Assembly (NCBI GenBank): GCA_038524795.1
Contig: JBCBIJ010000006.1
Location: 62,001-126,000 of the forward strand
Length of the DNA stretch: 64,000 nucleotides
From: CALBPI01 sp038524795
Lineage (GTDB): Bacteria; Pseudomonadota; Gammaproteobacteria; Steroidobacterales; Woeseiaceae
Direction: 5' to 3'
A program made the position numbers and the translations under genes. This document shows positions 43,009-52,752 of this stretch, piece by piece. Every line of letters starts with the position of its first letter. Position 1 is the stretch's first letter. The notes beneath the pieces are model-generated. The model did not search any database, was not told where the DNA came from, and was given only the letters and a program-made list of their open reading frames with translations.

Positions 43009-43058
43009 TTATGTCTCTCAGGAATCAACTGCGGCACGAGCCGCGATTCGGAGACGAC

Positions 43059-43574
43059 ATGGCAGACGAAGCTACGCAAGAAGAAGCGCCAAAGGGCGGT
43101 AAGGGCAAGATCATCATCATTGCCGTTGGCGCCATCGCGTTACTCGCGGCGGGCGTGTTCCTGGGGCCCATGGTGCAGGGCATGATGGGCGGCGAACCTG
43201 AAGCGTCGGCAGTGGAGGGCGAGGCCGAAATGGCCGCCGAACCCGCCGGCAAGGATGCGATTTACCACGGCATCCACCCGCCCCTGCTGATCAACTTCAT
43301 GGATGAGCGCGGCAAAGGTCGCTTTCTCCAGATTTCACTTGAGTTGATGACGCGTGACGAGGCGGTTGTCGAGGCGATCAAGACGCACGCGCCCATCATC
43401 CGCAACAACCTCATCATCATCTACGGTGACGTCCAGTACGGCGACGTCTCCACGCGTGAAGGCAAGGCGCGGATGCTCGAAATGGCGCTCGAGGAGATCA
43501 ACAAGATCTTGATGGAGCAAACGGGCAAGGGCGGCGTCGAGGCTGTCTTCTTCACGAATCTCGTGGTGCAGTAA
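43059..43574 (+). CDS. fliL: FliL, stator-associated basal body protein
   Basis: 171 residues with one N-terminal membrane segment (about residues 17-37) and a periplasmic domain (IHPPLLINFMDERGKGRFLQISLELMTRDEAVVEAIKTHAPIIRNNLIIIYG). It rings the stator units and supports torque. The ATG at 43059 is preceded by GGAGA and respects the promoter position. It ends immediately before fliM. Confidence 0.95.
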   Translation: MADEATQEEAPKGGKGKIIIIAVGAIALLAAGVFLGPMVQGMMGGEPEASAVEGEAEMAAEPAGKDAIYHGIHPPLLINFMDERGKGRFLQISLELMTRDEAVVEAIKTHAPIIRNNLIIIYGDVQYGDVSTREGKARMLEMALEEINKILMEQTGKGGVEAVFFTNLVVQ

Positions 43575-44663
43575 ATGGCTGACACGCCTGAAAACGACGT
43601 CAGCGACAGCGGCGCAGATGCCGCCGAAGCACCGCAAGAGATTCTGTCCGACGACGAAAAGGACGCCTTGCTGGCCGGTGTCGAAGCTGGTGTGGTCGGC
43701 GGTGCCGGCGACAGTGACTCGGCCGCCAGTGTCATGCCCTTCGAACTGCGGCCCGACGCCTACATCAATTTTGGCAGCTTCCCGCGTTTGCAGGGCATCT
43801 GTCAGCAGATGGCAAAACGCACGGCGGCGCACTGGTCGACGTTGTTGCGCACGCGTGTCAGCGTCACGGCCGACGAGACCTTCTCTGCGGGATTCGCGGC
43901 GGCCATCGCCAAGACGGTGCCGCCCATCATTACGCTGCGCGTCGCCTTGCAGCCGTTGCCTGGCAATGCCCTCATCCTCATCGATGACGCGTTGCTGACC
44001 GCCCTGGTTGAGGCCTTCTTCGGATTTACGGCCGAAGAGCCTGACGCTGAGTCGGGCGAAGAGGGCACTTCCGAGCCGAGCCCCGAGGCGCCGCCACGAC
44101 CCGCGCGGCAGCAGTTTACGGCCGGTGAATTGCGTGTCGCCGAGCTTGCGATGGCCCAGTTCCTCGACACGGTGGCGCCTTCCTGGGAAAAGCTCATCGC
44201 GCTCGCTCCCGAGGTCCTGGCCCGGGAATTCGACCCGAGCATCGGCAGCGGTATCGACGCCAAGGAACGCGTCATCGTCTGCCGGTTCGAGATTCGTGTC
44301 GCCGGACAAACAGGGCACCTGCGCCTGCTGCTTCCCGACACCCAGGTCGCCTCGATCATGGACGATCTGGAGGGCGCCGCGAATGCTCGCCGCGTCGAGG
44401 GTGACCCGCACTGGCGTGCCTGCTTCGAACACTATCTCGCAGAAACGGACGTGGTCACGGATGTTCACGTCAGCGATATCACGCTGCCTTTGCGCCAGGT
44501 CGTCACGCTCAAGCCGGGTGATCTTCTACCAATCGCGGCACCCGAGCGGGCCCGTCTCGCCATCGGCGGGGTCGAGCGCGCCGAGGGCAGCTTCGGCACC
44601 AGCGACGGCGCCAACGCATTTCGCTTCGAGCGCTGGCTGACTGCTGACGGGCAGCGCCGCTAA
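43575..44663 (+). CDS. fliM: FliM, switch complex protein
   Basis: 362 residues. The N terminus keeps a CheY-P docking peptide (EILSDDEKDALLAG), the middle domain has FGSFPRLQGICQQMAKRTAAHWSTLLRTRVSV, and a Glu/Pro-rich insertion lies at about 150-175. The C-terminal SpoA domain (ITLPLRQVVTLKPGDLLPI) binds FliN. The intact docking peptide implies chemotaxis genes elsewhere in the genome. Confidence 0.95.
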   Translation: MADTPENDVSDSGADAAEAPQEILSDDEKDALLAGVEAGVVGGAGDSDSAASVMPFELRPDAYINFGSFPRLQGICQQMAKRTAAHWSTLLRTRVSVTADETFSAGFAAAIAKTVPPIITLRVALQPLPGNALILIDDALLTALVEAFFGFTAEEPDAESGEEGTSEPSPEAPPRPARQQFTAGELRVAELAMAQFLDTVAPSWEKLIALAPEVLAREFDPSIGSGIDAKERVIVCRFEIRVAGQTGHLRLLLPDTQVASIMDDLEGAANARRVEGDPHWRACFEHYLAETDVVTDVHVSDITLPLRQVVTLKPGDLLPIAAPERARLAIGGVERAEGSFGTSDGANAFRFERWLTADGQRR

Positions 44664-44703
44664 TCCGTTTCAGAATGAACTTACGCCTTACAGGAACAAG
44701 TCA

Positions 44704-45051
44704 ATGAGTGACACCAACGACGCCGCCACCGAAGAGAAATACGCGCCGGACGCAATGACGCCGACGGCCGGTGACGCGGCCAGCCAGGCCGACGTCAATC
44801 TCGACCTGATTCTCGATGTCCCTGTGACGCTGGCCCTTCAGGTCGGCAGCACGACCATCTCCATCCGCGAGCTCGTCAACCTGGCCGAAGGTTCAGTGGT
44901 GGCGCTCGAACGCAGTGCCAGTGAGCCGCTCGACGTGCTTGTCAACGGCACGCTCGTGGCCCGCGGTGAGATCGTCGTCGTCGATGGTCAGTTTGGCGTA
45001 CGCCTCACCGATGTGGTGAGCCCCGCCGAACGCATTCAGACGCTGAACTGA
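44704..45051 (+). CDS. fliN: FliN, C-ring switch protein
   Basis: 115 residues; a disordered N-terminal 35 residues then a SpoA domain (NLDLILDVPVTLALQVGSTTISIRELVNLAEGSVVALERSASEPLDVLVNGTLVARGEIVVVDGQFGVRLTDVVSPAERI). It forms the base of the C ring and docks FliH. Confidence 0.97.
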   Translation: MSDTNDAATEEKYAPDAMTPTAGDAASQADVNLDLILDVPVTLALQVGSTTISIRELVNLAEGSVVALERSASEPLDVLVNGTLVARGEIVVVDGQFGVRLTDVVSPAERIQTLN

Positions 45052-45061
45052 GGCCATCACC

Positions 45062-45496
45062 ATGCGACTCCCGAGGCTTGCGCCCACCGTGGCGGCGATG
45101 TCGGCGTCCCTCGCCCTGTCGGGCGCGGCGTACGCGGCAGAACCCGTCGCACTGCCCGCCGGCGGCGCTGCAGGCATGATCATGAACCTGGCATTGGTGC
45201 TGCTTCTGATCGTCGTCTGCGGCTGGCTTTACGCCCGCGGGCCGGCACGGCTGCGTGGTACCACGGGAGCGTTGGACATCGTTGCCAGCCGACAGGTGGG
45301 CAACCGTGAACGCCTCGCCGTCGTTCAGGTCGGCGATGAACAGGTGCTGCTGGGCATCACCGCAAATGGCATTAGCCATCTGCACACGCTGAGCGAGCCG
45401 ATCAAGGCTGATGCGCCGGCAACCGCCAACACGGCATTTGCCAGCAAGCTTCGCGAACTCGGTGCCGCGCTCAAGCGCGGTGAGTCCACGTCATGA
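45062..45496 (+). CDS. fliO: FliO, export-gate assembly factor
   Basis: 144 residues. A signal-like N terminus (residues 1-25) and one membrane segment (about 38-58) precede a small cytoplasmic domain (LDIVASRQVGNRERLAVVQVGDEQVLLGITANGISHLHTL), typical of FliO. It helps FliP assemble. Its stop overlaps the fliP start by four bases. Confidence 0.92.
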   Translation: MRLPRLAPTVAAMSASLALSGAAYAAEPVALPAGGAAGMIMNLALVLLLIVVCGWLYARGPARLRGTTGALDIVASRQVGNRERLAVVQVGDEQVLLGITANGISHLHTLSEPIKADAPATANTAFASKLRELGAALKRGESTS

Positions 45497-46236
45497 TGCG
45501 CACCGTTCTTTTTGTGCTCGTGCTGGGCTTCGTGCCCGGTCTCGCGGCAGCCCAGGACGCAGCACTGCCGCTGGTCGTCGAAGGCGTGGGCACTGAGGCA
45601 CCCGAACAGCTAAGCCTGAGCCTGCAGATTCTCGTCACGATGACGCTGCTGACGCTGTTGCCGGCGTTGCTGCTGTCGATGAGCGCCTTTGTCCGAATGA
45701 TCATCGTGTTGTCGATCCTGCGTCAGGCGCTGGGTACCGCGCAGACGCCGCCCAACCAGGTGCTCATCGGGATCTCGTTATTCCTGACGTTCTTCGTCAT
45801 GTCCCCGGTCATCAACACCGTCAACGCCGATGCAGTACAGCCCTACCGCGACGGTACGATAACGATGACCGAAGCCGTAACGGCCGGACTGAAGCCCGTT
45901 CGAACATTCATGCTCGACCAGACGCGGGATGCCGACCTCAAGCTGTTCGCGAACATCGCTGGTCACTCGGGCTTTGACTCGATTGATGACGTCCCGCTCA
46001 GCGTGGTCATCCCGGCCTTTATGGTCAGCGAACTCAAGACGGCCTTCCAGATCGGATTCCTGATCTTCATCCCGTTCCTGATCATTGACCTTGTGGTGTC
46101 GAGTGTCCTCATGTCGATGGGGATGATGATGCTGTCGCCCATGCTCATCTCGTTGCCGTTCAAGCTCATGCTGTTTGTGCTTGTGGATGGCTGGGCGTTG
46201 CTGCTCGGCACGCTGGCCTCGAGTTTCTACGTCTGA
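45493..46236 (+). CDS. fliP: FliP, export-gate core protein
   Basis: 247 residues with a signal peptide and about four membrane segments. Conserved blocks: LLSMSAFVRMIIVLSILRQALGTAQTPPNQVLIGISLFLTFFVMSPV and VVIPAFMVSELKTAFQIGFLIFIPFLIIDLVVSSVLMSMGMMMLSPMLISLPFKLMLFVLVDGW. It builds the export pore with FliQ and FliR. Confidence 0.98.
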   Translation: MMRTVLFVLVLGFVPGLAAAQDAALPLVVEGVGTEAPEQLSLSLQILVTMTLLTLLPALLLSMSAFVRMIIVLSILRQALGTAQTPPNQVLIGISLFLTFFVMSPVINTVNADAVQPYRDGTITMTEAVTAGLKPVRTFMLDQTRDADLKLFANIAGHSGFDSIDDVPLSVVIPAFMVSELKTAFQIGFLIFIPFLIIDLVVSSVLMSMGMMMLSPMLISLPFKLMLFVLVDGWALLLGTLASSFYV

Positions 46237-46243
46237 GGCCGTC

Positions 46244-46513
46244 ATGACACCCGAGTCTATTCTCTCGATCGGTCAGCAGGCCCTGTGGGTCACGTTTGCG
46301 GTGTCGTCGCCGCTGCTGCTTTCCGCACTGGCCGTCGGCCTGATCATCGGCATGCTGCAGGCGGCCACGCAGATCAACGAAATGACGCTGTCGTTCATTC
46401 CGAAATTGCTCGTGCTGGGCCTGTCGGTGATGGTCGCCGGGCCCTGGATCATCGGTACGCTCGTCAATTTCACGCGCACCCTGATCCAGGACATCCCCTC
46501 GATTATCGGGTGA
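46244..46513 (+). CDS. fliQ: FliQ, export-gate protein
   Basis: 89 residues with two membrane helices and the family pattern MTPESILSIGQQALWVTFAVSSPLLLSALAVGLIIGMLQAATQINEMTLSFIPKLL. It starts seven bases after fliP. Confidence 0.98.
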   Translation: MTPESILSIGQQALWVTFAVSSPLLLSALAVGLIIGMLQAATQINEMTLSFIPKLLVLGLSVMVAGPWIIGTLVNFTRTLIQDIPSIIG

Positions 46514-46517
46514 GCTT

Positions 46518-47300
46518 GTGACGCTCGATATTGCGCCCATCGTCGAACTGCTCGCGGCCTACATCTGGCCGTTCATCCGTATCTCAACATTCGTGGTCGC
46601 AATCCCCGCGATCGGCGGTGCGTTCGTGCCGCGACGCATTCGCGCGTTGCTGGCCATTGTGCTCACGCTGCTCATGGCGCCCGTCGTTGAGCACGACCTG
46701 TCACCGATGACGATGTTCTCGTTGTCGGGCCTGATCCACGCCATGCAGGAGGCCGCACTCGGCTTCATCATGGGTTTCACGGTGCAGATCGTTTTCGACG
46801 CCGTCACGCTGGGCGCACAAACCATTGCCATGAGCATGGGGCTCGGCTTCGCCGTATTCATCGACCGCGCCAGTGGCGTGAACATCCCCGTAGTCAGTCA
46901 GTTATACCTGATGCTGACGATGCTCGTATTCTTGGCCATCAACGGTCACCTGGCGCTGATCCAACTCATGGCCGACAGCTTCACAGCTGCCCCGATCGGC
47001 AGCACGTTCCTTGACGCCTCGGACGCGCAGGCCATTCTGGCCTGGTCGAGCCAGCTGTTTGTCGGCGCCATGCAGATTGCATTGCCCGCAGTGACGACGC
47101 TGCTCATCGTCAACCTGTCGTTCGGCGTCATGAGCCGCGCAGCGCCGACCATGAACCTGTTCGCGGTCGGCTTCCCGATTTCGATGCTGCTCGGTTTCAC
47201 GGTGCTTTACCTGACTGTGGGTGGCATCGAGCGCATGTTCGACAACCTCTTCCCGGCCGCGCTGGATGCGCTCGCGGGCCTCTCGGTGGGGGCACGCTGA
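46518..47300 (+). CDS. fliR: FliR, export-gate protein
   Basis: 260 residues from a GTG, with about six membrane segments and the pattern IWPFIRISTFVVAIPAIGGAFVPRRIRALLAIVLTLLM, FTVQIVFDAVTLGAQTIAMSMGLGFA, LPAVTTLLIVNLSFGVMSRAAPTMNLFAVGFP. Its last base is the first base of flhB. Confidence 0.97.
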   Translation: MTLDIAPIVELLAAYIWPFIRISTFVVAIPAIGGAFVPRRIRALLAIVLTLLMAPVVEHDLSPMTMFSLSGLIHAMQEAALGFIMGFTVQIVFDAVTLGAQTIAMSMGLGFAVFIDRASGVNIPVVSQLYLMLTMLVFLAINGHLALIQLMADSFTAAPIGSTFLDASDAQAILAWSSQLFVGAMQIALPAVTTLLIVNLSFGVMSRAAPTMNLFAVGFPISMLLGFTVLYLTVGGIERMFDNLFPAALDALAGLSVGAR

Positions 47301-48487
47301 TGGCTGAAGAGAATAAGGACGGCCAGGAAAAAACAGAACAAGCGACGCCCAAGCGTCGTCAAGACGCGCGCAAGAAAGGGGACGTTCCCCGATCCAAGGA
47401 GCTCACCACCTCGGGCGTCATGCTGACGGCGTCCGCTGCTTTGCTCGTGCTGGGTGGTCCGCTGGGCGGGCGGCTCGCGGACGGATTCGCCGCGGGCTTC
47501 GTGATCGATCGCAACCGCATGTTTGACCCGGGGTTCCTGTCCGAGTCGCTTGCCGGGCAGGTGGTGTCGGCGTTGTTCATCATGCTGCCGCTCGGCTTTG
47601 TCATCGCCTGCGCGGCATTCGGTTTTTCGGTCATGCTCGGTGGCGCCACGTTCAGTGCGTCGGCGTTCGCGCCCAAGGCCGAGCGGATCAATCCGGGCAA
47701 GGGCATCAAGCGCATGTTCGGACTCAAGGCGATGGTGGAGCTGGCCAAGTCCGTGGCCAAGGTGGCCGTCATCGCGGTAATCGCCGTGGCCTGGCTAAGC
47801 TACGTCGGCCCTGAAGTGATGCGGCTGGGCGACATGCCGACCTCGGCGGGACTCGTAAAGGCCACCTGGCTTGCGGCCATGACGCTGCTCGTTGTGAGTA
47901 CGGGGCTGCTCGTTGGAACGGCCATTGACGTGCCCTGGCAGTTGTTCGACCACGCCAAGAAGCTGCGCATGACGCGCCAGGAAGTGCGCGACGAAATGAA
48001 GGAGACCGACGGTCGGCCCGAAGTTCGCCAGCGCATCCGGCAGATGCAGCAAGAGGTGGCAACGCGTCGCATGATGGACTCGGTGCCGTACGCGGACGTG
48101 ATCATCACCAACCCGACGCACTACGCCGTGGCGCTGTCTTATGAGGAAGGCCGCATGGCGGCACCCAAGCTTGTCGCCAAGGGCCAGGACCTTGTGGCCG
48201 CCCGGATTCGCGAACTCGGCGACGAACACCGCGTGCCGCTGTTCTCAGCACCGCCGCTTGCACGTTCGCTTTTTTTCTCGACCAAGATCGACCAGGAAAT
48301 TCCCGCCGGCCTGTACACGGCCGTTGCGCAGGTACTGGCTTACATCTTCCAGCTGCGTGACCTGGCACCGGGCGCGCAGCGACCCGAGCCGCCCGTGCCC
48401 GAGGTCGACGAATACCGCTTTACCAAACGCCGCGTGCCGGCAGATATCGAAAACGATAGCGATAACGACAGGGAGTCTGACGCATGA
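47300..48487 (+). CDS. flhB: FlhB, export specificity switch
   Basis: 395 residues. N-terminal signature EKTEQATPKRRQDARKKGDVPRSKEL, four membrane segments, and the self-cleaving NPTH at residues 271-274 in the cytoplasmic domain. FliK acts on this domain to change export from hook to filament proteins. The tail beyond residue 350 is longer and charged. It overlaps flhA by four bases (ATGA). Confidence 0.98.
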   Translation: MAEENKDGQEKTEQATPKRRQDARKKGDVPRSKELTTSGVMLTASAALLVLGGPLGGRLADGFAAGFVIDRNRMFDPGFLSESLAGQVVSALFIMLPLGFVIACAAFGFSVMLGGATFSASAFAPKAERINPGKGIKRMFGLKAMVELAKSVAKVAVIAVIAVAWLSYVGPEVMRLGDMPTSAGLVKATWLAAMTLLVVSTGLLVGTAIDVPWQLFDHAKKLRMTRQEVRDEMKETDGRPEVRQRIRQMQQEVATRRMMDSVPYADVIITNPTHYAVALSYEEGRMAAPKLVAKGQDLVAARIRELGDEHRVPLFSAPPLARSLFFSTKIDQEIPAGLYTAVAQVLAYIFQLRDLAPGAQRPEPPVPEVDEYRFTKRRVPADIENDSDNDRESDA

Positions 48488-50526
48488 CGCGCCTTGGAAA
48501 CATTGGTCGTGGCCTTGGGGTGCCGCTGCTGCTGCTCGTGATCCTCGCGATGATGATGGTGCCGCTGCCGCCGTTCGCGCTCGACACGTTGTTCACCTTC
48601 AATATCGCGCTGTCGCTGGCGATTTTGCTGACCGTTATCTACGTCGCGCGACCGCTGGACTTCGGTGTGTTCCCGACCGTGCTGCTGGTCGTCACGCTGC
48701 TGCGACTCGCGCTCAATATTGCGTCGACGCGCGTGGTGCTGCTCGACGGCCACACGGGTAGCGGTGCCGCGGGTAAGGTCATCCAGGCCTTTGCGGACTT
48801 TGTCGTGGGCGGCAACTTTGCCGTCGGCTTCGTCGTGTTCTCCATCCTCGTCATTATCAACTTTGTGGTGGTCACGAAGGGCGCGGGCCGCGTGTCGGAA
48901 GTGACGGCGCGATTCACGCTGGACGCCATGCCCGGCAAACAAATGGCGATCGACGCCGATCTCAACGCCGGCCTGATTGACCAGGACACGGCGCGCACGC
49001 GGCGCAAGGAAGTTGCTAATGAAGCGGACTTCTACGGCGCCATGGACGGCGCAAGCAAGTTTGTCCGCGGTGACGCCATCGCGGGCATTCTCATTCTGTT
49101 CATCAACGTCATCGGCGGTCTGGCCATTGGCACGATGCAGCACGACTTGAGCTTTTCTGAAGCGGGGAAGATCTACACGCTGCTCACCATCGGTGACGGC
49201 CTCGTGGCGCAGGTGCCGTCGCTGCTGTTGTCGACGGCCGTGGCTGTCATCGTCACCCGCGTCTCCGACGCGCAGGACATGTCGAACCAGATCGTGCGCC
49301 AGGTGTTCAACCAGCCGCGCACGCTGGCCGTCACGGCCGGTGTGCTCATCACGCTGGGACTGATCCCGGGCATGCCCAACTTTGCGTTCATCCTGCTGGC
49401 CAGCGTCTGCGGCTACGCCAGTTGGCGCTTGTCTCGCAAACCCGCGCCCGAGCCCGAAGTGCTTGAGGCCGCACCGGCACCGGAGCCCGAGACGCGCGAG
49501 CTGACCTGGGAAGACGTCACGCCGCTCGACACGATTGGCCTTGAAGTCGGCTACCGGCTCATTCCGCTCGTGGACCGCCAGCGCGGTGGTCCGCTCGTCA
49601 ACCGGATCAAAGGCGTGCGGCGCAAGCTCACCGATACGCTGGGCTTCCTGCTGCCGCCCGTTCACATCCGCGACAACCTGGATTTGAAGCCCTCGGCTTA
49701 CCGCATCTCGGTCATGGGCGTGCCTTTGGGCGAGGGTGAGATCGAGTCCGACCGCGACCTGGCCATCAACCCGGGTCAGGTCTACGGCGACATCAAGGGC
49801 CTCAAGACCCGCGACCCCGCCTTTGGACTGGATGCCGTCTGGATCGAGCCGGCGCAGCAGGAAGAGGCACAGATGCTTGGCTACACCGTCGTCGATCCAA
49901 GTACCGTTGTCGCGACGCACATCAGCCAGGTGCTGCAGCAGCACGCGCACGAACTTATCGGCCACGAGGAGCTGCAGCAGTTGCTTGAACGCCTGGGCAA
50001 GAGCGCACCCAAGCTCGTCGAGGAACTCACACCCAAGACGCTGCCCATGGCCACAATCCTGCGTGTGGCGCAGAACCTGCTGGCCGAAGGCATCCCGATT
50101 CGGAATATCCGAAAAATCGCCGAAACTTTGGCTGATCAGGGCGCCAAGAGTCAGGATCCCGACGCTTTGACGTCTTCAGTACGCGTCGCCCTTGGCCGCT
50201 CGATCGTCCAGAACATCAGTCCTGACGCCGAAGAACTGCCTGTTTTGACGCTCGAGCCCGAGTTGGAACAGATTTTGAATAACTCTTCTCAGAACGGGTC
50301 CGTGGCCGGGCTCGAACCGGGGCTCGTGGAGCGTATCCACCGATCCCTGGCCGAGAAGGCCAACGACCAGGAAGCAGCCGGGGAATCGGCGGTGCTGCTG
50401 GTGGGACCCACAGTCAGGCCTTGGCTCGCGAAGATGATGAAAGGCATTCGCAACCTGCATGTCCTGGCTTACAACGAGATTCCCGACGACCGACAGATCC
50501 GCATGATCGCGTCTGTCGGACAGTAG
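48484..50526 (+). CDS. flhA: FlhA, export-gate protein
   Basis: 680 residues with about eight N-terminal membrane segments and the FHIPEP-like block (LVVTLLRLALNIASTRVVLLDGHTG; GRVSEVTARFTLDAMPGKQMAIDADLNAGLID). The cytoplasmic half docks chaperone-substrate pairs. It is coupled to flhB. Confidence 0.98.
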   Translation: MTRLGNIGRGLGVPLLLLVILAMMMVPLPPFALDTLFTFNIALSLAILLTVIYVARPLDFGVFPTVLLVVTLLRLALNIASTRVVLLDGHTGSGAAGKVIQAFADFVVGGNFAVGFVVFSILVIINFVVVTKGAGRVSEVTARFTLDAMPGKQMAIDADLNAGLIDQDTARTRRKEVANEADFYGAMDGASKFVRGDAIAGILILFINVIGGLAIGTMQHDLSFSEAGKIYTLLTIGDGLVAQVPSLLLSTAVAVIVTRVSDAQDMSNQIVRQVFNQPRTLAVTAGVLITLGLIPGMPNFAFILLASVCGYASWRLSRKPAPEPEVLEAAPAPEPETRELTWEDVTPLDTIGLEVGYRLIPLVDRQRGGPLVNRIKGVRRKLTDTLGFLLPPVHIRDNLDLKPSAYRISVMGVPLGEGEIESDRDLAINPGQVYGDIKGLKTRDPAFGLDAVWIEPAQQEEAQMLGYTVVDPSTVVATHISQVLQQHAHELIGHEELQQLLERLGKSAPKLVEELTPKTLPMATILRVAQNLLAEGIPIRNIRKIAETLADQGAKSQDPDALTSSVRVALGRSIVQNISPDAEELPVLTLEPELEQILNNSSQNGSVAGLEPGLVERIHRSLAEKANDQEAAGESAVLLVGPTVRPWLAKMMKGIRNLHVLAYNEIPDDRQIRMIASVGQ

Positions 50527-50536
50527 GGGCAGGGAG

Positions 50537-50555
50537 GCGCGAAACGGATTCGCGC
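50537..50555 (+). other. hairpin in the flhA-flhF gap
   Basis: GCGCGAA-ACGGA-TTCGCGC, a 7-bp stem 10 bases after the flhA stop. There is no T tract. It could attenuate transcription or protect the mRNA end within an otherwise continuous operon. Confidence 0.4.
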
Positions 50556-50582
50556 GACAAGTGGCACGGAGCTACGTAGAAG

Positions 50583-51884
50583 ATGAAGATCAAACGGTTT
50601 CTGGCACCGAACATGCGCGAGGCACTCAAGGCCGTGCGCACCGAGCAGGGCCCCGATGCGGTGATCCTGTCGAACCGGCGGGTCGGTGATTACATCGAGA
50701 TTATCGCCGCGCTCGACTACGACGAGGCGCTCGTGAAACAGGCCCTGCGCCAACCCGCCGCGCCGTCCGAGGCCACGACCGCGGCGCCCTCCGAAGTCGA
50801 GGAAGACGAGACCGAGGTTGCTGCGGCGACACAGGACCCCGTTCGCGATCTGCTCGCCATGGTCGATCAGGGTACTGCGCACGCGGAAACACACCGCATC
50901 GACGACACCCACGTCACCGCACTCGAAGTGGAAGCCGACGGTCAGGCGCTGGGCGGTGTCCGCAGCGAGCTGGCCGCGCTGCGCGATCTCATCGCCAATC
51001 AGGTGGGCGCACTGAGCTGGCAGCAGCAGGCGACGCGGGACCCCGTCCGCGCCCAGGTGCTGCGTAATCTCACGCGCCTGGGCATCGAGCCCGATATCGC
51101 GCGCCGCGTCTGCGATGAGATCGAACGCACACCCGGAAAATTCACACACGCCTGGCGCCAGCCCATCGCGGAGTTATCGCGCGCGCTGCCGGTCGCAGAT
51201 GAGTCGCTGATCGAACACGGCGGCGTCGCGGCCTTCGTCGGTCCGACGGGTGTCGGCAAGACCACCACAATCGCCAAGATCGCGTCGCAGTACGCGGTAC
51301 GCCACGGCGCCCGCGACATCGCGCTCGTGTCCATGGATAGCTACCGCATCGGTGCCCAGGATCAGCTGCGCACGTTCGGTCGCATCATCAACGCGTCGGT
51401 GTTCGAAGCGTCGGGCCCGGCAGCGCTCAGGGGCCTGCTCGAACGGCTTGAAGACTACCGGCTCGTCCTTATCGATACGGCTGGCGTGAGCCAGCGCGAC
51501 GTGCGCCTGGCACAGATGCTCGACGGCCTGGCGAGCCAGAAGCGCCCCGTCGATCTCTACCTGACCCTGGCGGCCACAACGGATGCGCCGCTGCTCGACG
51601 AGGTCGTGCGCCAGTACGGCCAGGTGCGGCTCAAGGCCGCCGTGCTCACCAAGATCGACGAGGCGAGCCGTCTGGGCGCGCCGCTGTCGGTGCTCATTCG
51701 TAACGGGTTACCGCTCACCTATCTCTGCGACGGGCAGCGGGTCCCTGACGATCTCTCGAGCGCCGTGCGCCGCAAGCTCTGGCTCATGAACCGGGCGCTT
51801 GAGTACGCATCCGAAGATCAATTCCTGCCTGAAGAACTGGACCTGGCCGAACGCTTCGGCCGCGCGGAGGCTAGCCATGGATAA
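50583..51884 (+). CDS. flhF: FlhF, SRP-type GTPase for polar flagellum placement
   Basis: 433 residues. N-terminal MKIKRFLAPNMREALKAVRTEQGPDAVILSNRRVG is family-typical; a variable linker (about 60-115) leads to the NG GTPase domain with VGPTGVGKTTTIAKIASQYA, VSMDSYRIGAQDQLRTFGRI and VLIDTAGVSQRD. FlhF marks the cell pole for flagellum assembly. Its last eight bases overlap fleN. Confidence 0.97.
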   Translation: MKIKRFLAPNMREALKAVRTEQGPDAVILSNRRVGDYIEIIAALDYDEALVKQALRQPAAPSEATTAAPSEVEEDETEVAAATQDPVRDLLAMVDQGTAHAETHRIDDTHVTALEVEADGQALGGVRSELAALRDLIANQVGALSWQQQATRDPVRAQVLRNLTRLGIEPDIARRVCDEIERTPGKFTHAWRQPIAELSRALPVADESLIEHGGVAAFVGPTGVGKTTTIAKIASQYAVRHGARDIALVSMDSYRIGAQDQLRTFGRIINASVFEASGPAALRGLLERLEDYRLVLIDTAGVSQRDVRLAQMLDGLASQKRPVDLYLTLAATTDAPLLDEVVRQYGQVRLKAAVLTKIDEASRLGAPLSVLIRNGLPLTYLCDGQRVPDDLSSAVRRKLWLMNRALEYASEDQFLPEELDLAERFGRAEASHG

Positions 51885-52752
51885 CTCGGTACAGGCCACG
51901 GAATTGCGCGAGGCCGTTGCGGCCAAGCCCACCAAGGTCATCGCCGTCACAAGCGGCAAGGGCGGTGTCGGCAAGACCAACGTCTCTGTCAACCTGTCCG
52001 TGGCACTCGCGCAGCGCGGTCGCAACGTCATGCTCATGGACGCTGACCTGAGCCTCGCCAATGTCGATGTCCTGCTGGGCTTGCAGCCCGCCTGCAACCT
52101 CGCGCATTTGATTCGCGGCGAGGCGCAGCTTGAGCAGGCCATCATGACGGGCCCGTCGGGCCTGCGCATCGTGCCGGCCTCGTCGGGCGACCGTACGATG
52201 GCGGATCTGCCACAGGCCTCGCAGGCAGCGATTATCTCTGCCTTCTCGCAGCTGCAAAGCCAGCCCGAGGTCCTTGTCGTCGATACGGCGGCAGGAATCG
52301 CGGAGAACGTGGCCCGGTTTTGCCAGGCCGCCCAGCACGTGCTCGTCGTGGTGTGCGACGAGCCGGCTTCCATCACGGATGCCTACGCGCTCATCAAGGT
52401 GTTCAGTCGCGACTACGGCATCAGGCGTTTTAACGTGCTCTCGAACATGTCGAGAAGCCGCGTCGATGGCCGCGAACTGTTTGAAAAGCTCCTGCGCGTC
52501 ACGGACCGCTTTCTGGATGTCGTGCTGAGTCACGCGGGCACGATTCCCTCCGATGGCTACCTGCGCAAGGCCGTGCAGGAACAACGCGCGGTCGTTGATG
52601 GTTACCCCGCGAGCTGGTCGGCAAAAGCCTTTACCCAGCTCGCCGAAAAAGCCGAAGCCTGGCAGCAGCCACACGGCGCCAGCGGGGGCCTCAAATTCTT
52701 TTTCGAGCGACTCATCGCCGAACAACAACTTGTGTCAGGAGAACAGGGATGA
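51877..52752 (+). CDS. fleN: FleN/FlhG, flagellar number regulator
   Basis: 291 residues, MinD/ParA-type ATPase with the deviant Walker A VTSGKGGVGKTNVSVNLS, then LMDADLSLANVDVLLGL and VVDTAAGIAENVARFC. In Pseudomonas and Vibrio it limits flagellar number by restraining FleQ. It overlaps flhF and fliA at both ends. Confidence 0.96.
   Translation: MDNSVQATELREAVAAKPTKVIAVTSGKGGVGKTNVSVNLSVALAQRGRNVMLMDADLSLANVDVLLGLQPACNLAHLIRGEAQLEQAIMTGPSGLRIVPASSGDRTMADLPQASQAAIISAFSQLQSQPEVLVVDTAAGIAENVARFCQAAQHVLVVVCDEPASITDAYALIKVFSRDYGIRRFNVLSNMSRSRVDGRELFEKLLRVTDRFLDVVLSHAGTIPSDGYLRKAVQEQRAVVDGYPASWSAKAFTQLAEKAEAWQQPHGASGGLKFFFERLIAEQQLVSGEQG

Noticed and set aside
43011..43058. fliL start at 43011
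   Set aside because: It lies two bases past the sigma54 -12 element, so the transcript would begin after or at it. The ATG at 43059 has a ribosome site.
50570..50582. TGGCACG before flhF as a sigma54 promoter
   Set aside because: The -24-like block is present at about 50562, but the -12 block (TACGT) lacks the required GC.
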